DNA from: Allomyces arbusculus
Lineage: Eukaryota; Blastocladiomycota; Blastocladiomycetes; Blastocladiales; Blastocladiaceae
Reading direction: 5' to 3'
Assembly (NCBI GenBank): GCA_027604705.1
Contig: JADHYV010000017.1
Span: 310,001-374,000 of the forward strand
Length of the DNA stretch: 64,000 bases
Shown here: one piece after another, positions 56,331 through 64,000 of the stretch
Numbering within the stretch: the stretch's first letter is position 1
Layout: each line of letters begins with the position of its first letter
The notes under the pieces: generated by a model
Databases searched by the model: none
Told to the model about the DNA's origin: nothing
The model's input: the letters and a program-made list of their open reading frames with translations, nothing else
Made by a program: the position numbers and the translations under genes

Positions 56331-59300
56331 TCACTCGGCCGCGACCGCCTGGCCCTCGAATGCCATGGCCGGTGTTGCCGCGGCCATCATCTCGTGCTGG
56401 TGCTGACCGGCCTGCTGCTGCTGCTGCGCTTGTCCTTGGGTCTGTGCTTGTCCTTGTCCTTGTGCGTGCCCTTGTCCCGCGTCCCCACCTGTCGTCTCCG
56501 GCCCGAGCACCTCATCCACCAACGACGCGAGCACCTGCACGACCAGCCCGCGGTTCAACGCATCCACTTGCACGAGCGCCAACGTCGCGCGCAACCCCGC
56601 CGCGGCCGCATGCTTACCGAGCAAATGCCCGACAGCATCTGGCATTGCCGCTTCCAGTGCAGCTAAGACGACGGCGGGATCCTCGACGTCGTGCGGCTTG
56701 TGGTGCTCGTGACCGGGCGCGCGCGTGTGCCAGATCCCACCGGGCCAGAGCACGTCCACGACCGACGTCTGCAGTGCGTGGGCGAGGAACGTCGGGGACG
56801 ACAGTTGGTCAATGACGGTGCCAACACTCGCTTGTATGTGGGCCGCGAGGACCGGGCGCAGGACCGGGCGGAGGACGGCGAAAAGCCGTGCGCGGATGGT
56901 GCCGTCGAGCCCGAACACGTGCTTGACGACCGAGAAGGCGGCTTCCAGGAGCGCGTCGGTCTCGCGCGGGGAGAGCGCTACCGAGGACGCGGTCGGTGGT
57001 GTTGCGGGTATCGAAGGACTCGGTGCGGGTGACCGCGACCGGGTCGTCGTGCGCCGGCTGACTGCTGTTGCTGGTTCCTTGATAGACTCGGCATCTTGCC
57101 GTACATGCTCGTCGTTCCCACCATTGCCACCGCTCGCTGCCCCGTTTTCGCCAGTCTTGCCCGGCCGCCGCTTGAATGACCCGAGCCTCGACGCGCGACG
57201 CACCAACTTGCTCGCGCCCCCCGCGGCCCCCGCGGCGGGCGCGCTCGGCAGCGCCGGCAAGTTCGGCAACGCCAACGTCAACGTCGATGCGAGCGTCGAC
57301 GCCGACGACTTCCTCCTCAAACTCACCGTCTTCTCGGACCCGGCCGTCGACACGGGCCCCAACCCATCCTCCCCCTCTTCGGCCGACGCTGCGCGCGACT
57401 TGCGTCCAAACGAGGGCATCGGGGGCAAATGCGCCGGGACGAGTGTGGTTGCGTTACTGCTCATCGACAGCGACGACACTTTGCGTTTCAGTTGCGACCC
57501 GCGGTTCGTCCACGCCGACCCGAACGCCGATCGTTTCTCGCCGAATCCTTTGAACGCCGACCGCATGCCTTTGCCGACATTCGCGGTGAGAGCCGACGCG
57601 GAACTCGCGATCCCGGACAGGGACGCGGCCACCTGGTGTCCTTCCCTGACAACCGTCTCGGCAAACGGCGTGCTCGGTGACGGAGGCGGTGGGGGCAACT
57701 TCGCCGATGCCGCCTGTGCGGGTTTCGCCGGCGCGCGGTGATCGCCGCGCACCCACTCCTCGAGCGCGACCAGCGCACACTCGACCTGCGATCGCTGCGT
57801 CATGAGCCGCGAGACCGCATCGTCGTCGTCGATGGCCATTGCGTGCCGCAGCATGGTCTCCAGCACAAGGTACTGCGTCTGGAACGTGACCATTGACGAC
57901 GCGACAAAGTGCGCGTCCCCGGCCACCGCCGGTCCATGGTCCACGGCGAGAAGCGCTGCGTGCCGTGCGGCCAGGGCAGCCACTGGATCGACTTCCGCCA
58001 AAACCGCGTGCAATGCGGGGCGGTCAGCGACCGTGAGCGACTGCGCGCGGCGGCGGCGTGGGACACGCGGACGAGTGACGCGCGCGACTCCCGCCAGGAG
58101 AGCGGCCACCGCTGCGTCCTCGCTTGCCGCGGCCTGCCGCTTCGTCTCTTGTCCGGCAACGTACGCGGCGACGCGCGCGTCCAAGATACGCTGCACTTCC
58201 GCGGCGGCCGCATCAAACACGGTCGCGTCCGGGTCAGCGACGAGTGCTTGTTCCACGTCACGCGCCCACGGTTCCGGGGGCAAGACGGCGTGTTTGCCCG
58301 TTAAGTAGGCATCGACCGTATCGAACCCTTCCTGCTGCAATAACGCGCGCGACGACGGATCCGCCGGATCCAGCAGGTCCGTGAGCAACTTGAAGGACGC
58401 GGCGGCCTGCAAAAAGGCGACGAGCCGCGTCTGCTTGGTTGCATCGAGGTACTCGTGGAAATCGGCGAGCAACGCGCCGCCGTGCGCTTCGAGCGCGGCC
58501 CAGGTGCGTGGGAGCGCCGGGAGTGGCGGCGGGGGCGAGAGCGCGCGGGTTGCAGGTTGCAGAGGAGAGAGCGACGCGAGCGAGAGCCCGTCGGACGGGG
58601 TGGATGCGAGTGAGTCATGGTCAATGTGCACCGGGTCGTCGACAAGCGCGCCACCGCCGTCCTCGTCGTGTCCGACCAGGACCAGGTCGAGATCGTCAGG
58701 ACTGCGCGCATCGTCTGCTTCCGCCGCGTGCGCGACGAGCGGGGGAACCGGCTCAGGATACGCCACCGGCTGCAGTTCCGCCGACGGCGGTGCCGTGCTT
58801 CCGGTGCGCTGTGGCAATGCCGGTGCTGCCGCTGCGGCTGCAGTTTCAACGGTGATGTCGGGCACGGCAATAACCGGTGCCGGCACGCGCTCGAGCTCGA
58901 GCCACAAGTCCGCGACCGGTTCGTTCCCACCGTGAATCGGCGTGAACGTGACCCACCCGACGTGCGGCAACTCGTCGAGCGTCACCGTGACGGTGCCAAG
59001 CGGCTCGAGGACGATCTGGTCGTGGTCAGTGGCGTGGCTGCGGCCCAGGTGCAGAACAACGACGGGCGGCGTGGGCATGCCGACGGTTCGCCAGGGGCTA
59101 TTCACGCGGGAGAATACACGTGAGCCTTTTCAGGCTGGACGCGCGCAAGGAAATTCACGGAATCGAGACACGTACAAGGACAGACTTGCATCGAAAATGT
59201 AGGACGCGTTCGAGGTGCCATTCACGACGGGGGCCACCGTCTCGGCATGGTCCTGGAATGAAACGGTGATGCGCATCTCACTCGGGTCCAGGTCCGTCAG

Positions 59301-60602
59301 CACATTGGCGTGGCCCTTGGTCTGGATGACACGCGCATTCAGCTCGTCGGTGATCACCTCCTGTGCTTGCGCGGGTGCACCCTGGCCAGCTGCTCCGTTG
59401 GCGGGGGCTGTTAGGGCCGAGAGGAGCATGTGGTTGATGAAATGCGGTGCCGAGGCCTGGCGTATGGCAGGCCAGAGCGCAGCCGAGCACAGCAGTTCTA
59501 CGAGCATGGCCAAAACCAGCGGGCATGAAGCATCTTGGTCGGGTAACCACGCATGCAACAAGCGGCGCGCAATCGACCGCAATGCGACAGCGTGCCGCAT
59601 CGGATCGGCAGCACGCGCCAGGACCGAGTGCGGGTTCGCGGCTATGTGCGAATCGAGAGCACCAGCAACGTCGGCGAGCGGGTTAGCGAGTGTTGGCTCG
59701 ACTTCGTCATACCAACCGTGAAACGCTTTCAGGAGCGCGACCAGGTCGCCGGTCGCGCGCGAAGCGACGGAAACGAGCAGTTCCTGCGGTGCGCGCGCCG
59801 TCAGCGACGCAGCAGCGTTCATGACCACGGCATCGATGGTGGACGCGACGGCGTGCGGGAAAACGGCGCGGTCCGCGTCGGGCCCGGGCGCAGCGACGGT
59901 CGGCAGGTACCACGTGTCGACAAAGTCGCGCAGGACATTGTTGCGCACAGTGGCAATGACCGTATCGAGCGCGCCGCCGTGGTCAAGGTCGAGGGTCGGG
60001 AGCGGCATGGTGGATTTGCCAGCGTGTGGCACATGCACTCCCGCGTGATGGTGCGTCGCGGCATCGTCGCCCCACCGGCGTCGGCGCGTGCGCTGCTTGC
60101 GGCGGCGGTGCGTCGTGGTCGTTGCGGCGGCTCCTTTGGGTTCGTGCACGGTCGACGCAAGTGGGGCCGAGTTTGGTGACATCACGCACTCTTGGTTGTC
60201 ATGGTGCGCGCCACGACTTGCAGCCGAGACCAGCGGGCGCAGATCGTCGTCTGAGATGCCAGCCGAGTGATACTCGGAATCCGACTCGGAATCCGACTCG
60301 CTGTCGCTGCCCGGGTCCATGGCAACGAGCAGCGCCGTGGCAGCGAGCACGACCGCGAGAGCAAAGACGGTCGCGGGCAAAAACGCGGCAGGCCACAGGA
60401 GCAGCGCGACCGTGCCGATGGCCAGCGCGGCAGCCAGCGGGTGCTCGAGCGGCACGGCCGGGATCCAGGCGAGCGCACGCTTGACGGGTACGAGCGCGAG
60501 GTTGGCGCGGCGATGCATGGCGTCGAGGTCGAGCTTGACGTGCCAGGAGCCGGGTAAGATGGCCGACGCGCGATCGGCGATAGCGGCCGCGGCGCTGTCC
60601 AT
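56331..60602 (-). CDS. Sorting nexin (Mdm1/SNX13-like) with PXA, C2, RGS and nexin-C regions
   Basis: Membrane-anchored organelle tether. Exons 60602-59176 and 59097-56331 (78-nt intron) give 1397 residues. Two hydrophobic helices at about 54-92 anchor it, as in Mdm1/SNX13/SNX14. The PXA domain follows (about 205-395: VIATVRNNVLRDFVDTWYLP ... HAVALRSIARRLLHAWLPDQ). A C2-like segment spans the exon joint (MRITVSFQDH, VVNGTSNASYIFDASLSFPW). An RGS-type helical domain lies at about 672-790 (WAALEAHGGALLADFHEYLD, LLQQEGFDTVDAYL). The nexin-C domain is at about 1190-1340 (LLEAAFSVVKHVFGLDGTIR, LNRGLVVQVLASLVDEVLG). No PX domain is evident between RGS and nexin-C, which is unusual. The tail is Gln-rich. 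The start is the first ATG, before the helices. Confidence 0.88.
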
Positions 60603-61226
60603 GGCGGTGGGCAGCGGTAGCGCGTGCGGAGCAGTCGCGGCAGCAGCAGGAGCGAGAGCGAGCGGCCGGGCGTGTCGTGGGCGGTGTGGCGTCGCTGGCG
60701 TTGGCCCCGTATTCGTCGTCGGCGTCGGCGTCGGCGTCGTCGTCGTCGCGTCGTTGCAGCGGCGAGAGCGGCGGCGGAGCGCGCGGGCGTGGAGGAGCGC
60801 GCGGAGCGGAGCGGTGAGCGTTCTTGCCTGCGCCACTTGAAGGGCACGCTGCTATCGCGTGGCGCACGTGCTACGCGCGAGCGTCCCGCGGCCGCGTCTC
60901 GCGGCGCGTGCGACCGCCGTCACGTGTGCCGCGGCTCCTGGCGGCCTCCCGCTGCTGTTGGCGGCCCGCTGGCCGTGCGGTCGACGAGCTGCGGCAGTCT
61001 GCAAAGATCGACGAAACCGCTCGGCCGCCTTGACCACGACCGCGACCCGCGACACACTGCGCTGCTGCTGCTCACGTCGTTGCCGCTGCAGACCACCAAC
61101 CCGCAAAGGAACGCGAGCTGCTCACGCCCCGCGCTCGATTCGCTGTTCTCGTCGACGCAACGACGCCGACTACTCCCACGCGCGCCAGCTCCTGTCGCCG
61201 CCACCTTCATCGAGCCTGCTTCCACC
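60603..61226. other. Divergent intergenic region, 624 bases
   Basis: Shared upstream region of the sorting nexin and coronin genes. No further feature recognised. Confidence 0.5.
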
Positions 61227-63149
61227 ATGTCGCGCTTCGGTATGCGCACCCCACCTGCTGCAATCCAGTCGCGCACGCGAACGCGTCGAGGCGCGACGCG
61301 ACGCGGCAAGAGGAGATCAAATGCGACGCGACTGCACCGCACCGATGCCGTGATCGCGACCACCATGCCCTAACCTGCCGTATTGCCCGCGTCGTGCCCA
61401 CCCTTCAATACCAGTCCGTGCCAGCAAGTACCGCCACGTCTTTGGCACGCCCGCCAAGCGCGAGGTCTGCTACGACAACCTCAAAATTTCGTCGTCGGCC
61501 TGGGACACGAACCTCATCAAGGTCAACCCGCTCTTCTTCTCCATCAACTGGAACGCGGCCGGCGGCGGCGCCTTTGCCGTGATCCCGCACGACTACACGG
61601 GTACGCTTCATTTGTTCGATTGTGCCCTGACCACCATGCTCACTCGATCGACCCCCCTGTCCTTGTTTGCTAACTCTCATCCCCTGCCCGCTCCCCTACA
61701 CCAGGCAAGCTCCCTGACGGCCTCCCGCTCTTCAACGGCCACACGGGCACCGTGCTCGACACCGATTTCCACCCGTTCAACGACCATGTCATTGCCTCGG
61801 GCGCCGAAGACTGCAAGGTCATGATTTGGAAGATCCCGGACGGTGGCATTCGCGACCACGTCTCCACGCCCGCCGTCACGCTCTCGGGCCACCAGCGCAA
61901 AGTCGGCAACGTGAGCTTCCACCCGACCGCCGACAATGTGCTCGCGTCTGCCGGTGCCGACGTATGTCCCCCCCCCCCCCCCCTGTCTTGCTTATCGACG
62001 TGTCTCCGACATCACTGACGCGTGCCCTCTGCACCACTAGTTTGTCGTGAAAATGTGGGACATTGAGCACGCCGCCGAGAAAATTGAGCTTGGCGGGCAC
62101 GGCGAAATTATCCAGTCGATGACCTACTCGTGGACCGGCGATATGCTGGCCACCACGTGCAAGGACAAGATCTTGCGCGTCTTTGATATTCGGTCCAAGA
62201 CGGCGGCCGTCGAGACGCTCGGCCACCAAGGCGTCAAGGGATCGCGCGCCGTATGGCTCGGCGACCTTGACAAAATTGTGACGGTCGGGTTTTCCAAGAC
62301 GTCGGACCGGCAAATCTTTGTCTGGGACTTGAAGAACCCCAAGACGCCCATTAAGACGCAGGAACTCGACATGTCGGCGGGCATTCTCATGCCGCATTAC
62401 GACAAGGATACGTCGATCTTGTTCTTGGCGGGCAAGGGCGACGGCAACATTCGCTACTACGAGGTACGGCTGTTGGTTGTGTGGGTGGAGTGTCGACTGG
62501 ACGACACTTACCAGCGCGCACCAACGGTTTCTAGTACGATGACGCCCAGACCGAGCTCTTTTACCTGTCCGAGTACAAGTCGTCAGACCCGCAGGTACGC
62601 TTAGTCTTCCTCGCCCGGCCCTCCCCCATCCGACCCGACGACACACGTAACTCACAGCGCCCCTCCTCCACCAATCCTTAGCGCGGCATCGGATTCCTGC
62701 CCAAGCGCGCTTGCGACGTCTCGCAGCAAGAAATCGCGCGCGCCTACAAGGTGCACAATGCCATGGTGGAGCCGATCTCGTTCACGGTCCCGCGCAAGGC
62801 CGACACCTTCCAGGCCGATATTTTCCCGGACACGGTCGGCGACGAGCCCTCGCTCACGGCCGACGAGTTCTTTGCCGGCAAGACGGCGCCGCCCAAGCTG
62901 ATTTCGCTCGAAAAGGGGTTCAAGGCGACCAACAAGGCTAAGGAGTTTACCGCCAAGCAGGCCGAGGGTGGGAGTGTCGCGTCGGCGGGAACGGCCGCGG
63001 AGCCTGTGGGGGAGAAGGAGTTGCAGGACGCCTACAAGTCGCTCAAGTCGGAGAACGAGACGCTCAAGAATGAGTTGGTCCAGAAGGAGCTGCGCATCAA
63101 GCAGCTCGAGGCACTTCTCAACTCGGCGAGTTTGGCCAAGGATAACTAG
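61227..63149 (+). CDS. CRN1: Coronin, WD40 actin-binding protein
   Basis: Binds F-actin and the Arp2/3 complex, tuning branched actin turnover. Exons 61227-61239, 61415-61600, 61705-61961, 62041-62463, 62535-62594 and 62682-63149 give 468 residues; introns of 175, 104, 79, 71 and 87 nt. The signature start MSRFVRASKYRHVFGTPAK is formed across the first intron. WD repeats follow (GHTGTVLDTDFHPFNDHVIA, VKMWDIEHA, FVWDLKNPK), then the conserved DDAQTELFYLSEYKSSDPQR and GIGFLPKRACDV. A short unique region leads to a C-terminal coiled coil (ELQDAYKSLKSENETLKNEL) that should oligomerise it. The length is typical for short coronins. Intron 3 contains a run of 16 C right after its donor. Confidence 0.97.
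61968..61983 (+). repeat. 16-base C homopolymer in coronin intron 3
   Basis: Sixteen C directly after donor GTATGT. Likely length-variable and a place where the assembly could be wrong. Confidence 0.95.
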
Positions 63150-64000
63150 GCGCGTACGCGACGGGTGGAGAGCCGTGCGCTTTGACCGCGTCGCGTCGAA
63201 CTGGCGGTTGTTCGGTTGTGCCGCTCGTGTACGGACCGGCCGCTGCTGGAACGTGCGGTCGCTTGGTTAGGTTTGATTTCGGACCGTGGTTTGCTTTGGA
63301 TGCTCGTGTTCGCTTCTTGTCGTTTTCTCTTTCTTTGTTTCCTTTTTTTTCGAATCCCCTCGCGATAACATATGCCATTGCTTGCATTACATCTACGCAA
63401 CGGCGATCGGGGCACGTGAAGTGCTGACGTGCGACTTGCACACATGCAGCGCGCGACTGGAGCCGGTCCAGTATCCCGCGGAAGTGACGACGAAAAAACG
63501 AGCCGTGGGGTAGAGAAGGATAGCGGCTGCTCAAAGAAACAGTGTAAGAGTGGGCGGCTACAGAGTCGGCCGCCTTCCATGAGCACATCTTTCGGGCGCA
63601 GATTGCGAGCTCAAAATGGCCAACGGGGCGATCTTGACGAAGCGCGACATCAAATTAATCCACATATGTTGCGAAAGAGCTTCGCGAGCTGAGGACGGCG
63701 ACAATATCTTGTTTTCGTGTAGAACGGATGCCACGGGCGACCTGCAATCGCTGATCGAATCAAGACAACGCTTTGAAAGAACGATCGGGAAGTCAGCGGC
63801 ATACAGATGATGAACGTCACTTTGATCAGGAACTGCACATTATTTCAGAGCAACGCACCAGCACGCAGCCATACTCACGTCGCGCGGCCACGTTCAAGCG
63901 GCCGCGCGTTAGGGCGCAGGCAGCGCGACCCGCGCACGCGCCGTTCGATGTCGCGGCCGAACCGTTTCGGTGGTGCGACGCGCGACAAGTTTGATGGTTG
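63150..64000. other. Intergenic, 851 bases to window end
   Basis: Coronin 3' region (T-rich at 63300-63350) and a stretch in which I see no gene. Confidence 0.45.

Overview
The window is nuclear DNA from a GC-rich zoosporic (flagellated) early-diverging fungus, most likely of the Blastocladiomycota/Chytridiomycota grade. The evidence is short spliceosomal introns (51 placed by eye, mostly 65-110 nt), fungal-type families (Pho80-like cyclin, Pat1, Pam16, coronin), a dynein regulatory complex subunit (DRC4) that only makes sense with a motile cilium, and several genes usually lost in yeasts (LAMTOR2, MCMBP, an animal-type glutamate dehydrogenase). Species assignment is inference. No rRNA, tRNA, CRISPR or organellar genes were seen. 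Exon ends below were placed by joining frames at GT/AG sites so that protein family motifs read through; all joins keep frame.

Layout. 1-8.2 kb, all minus: amino-acid permease (cut by the window edge), M20 peptidase with a 6-nt microexon, calnexin, sterol-desaturase-family hydroxylase. 9-15.3 kb: mitochondrial citrate synthase (minus) diverging from a membrane-anchored SH3 protein (plus). 15.7-27.6 kb, all minus: two tandem RidA paralogs, a GH15 glucoamylase, ribosomal protein L12, Pat1, glutamate dehydrogenase. 29.4-34.4 kb plus: Pho80-like cyclin and a small myristoylation-type protein. 34.8-41.5 kb minus: MCMBP, a mucin-like single-pass membrane protein, a stretch of gene-like debris, and ribosomal protein S18. 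41.9-44.3 kb plus: an unrecognised acidic/proline-rich protein and LAMTOR2. 44.7-46.3 kb minus: zinc-ribbon/DnaJ protein. 47.2-50.2 kb plus: PAM16 and DRC4. 50.4-60.6 kb minus: a stand-alone SEL1-repeat protein, a large HeLo-like/pseudokinase/SEL1 protein, and a sorting nexin with PXA, C2, RGS and nexin-C regions. 61.2-63.1 kb plus: coronin.

Most genes are unlinked housekeeping genes. The clearest functional cluster is the pair at 50.4-55.5 kb: a protein built like the necroptosis effector MLKL (N-terminal helical membrane-type bundle, catalytically dead kinase domain) but carrying C-terminal SEL1 repeats, next to a short paralog consisting only of those repeats. This is the best candidate here for an undescribed system. 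Other notable points are the 6-nt microexon that completes the metal-binding motif of the M20 peptidase, first exons consisting of little more than the start codon, and a splice-donor consensus of GTNCGN in about 36 of 51 introns.
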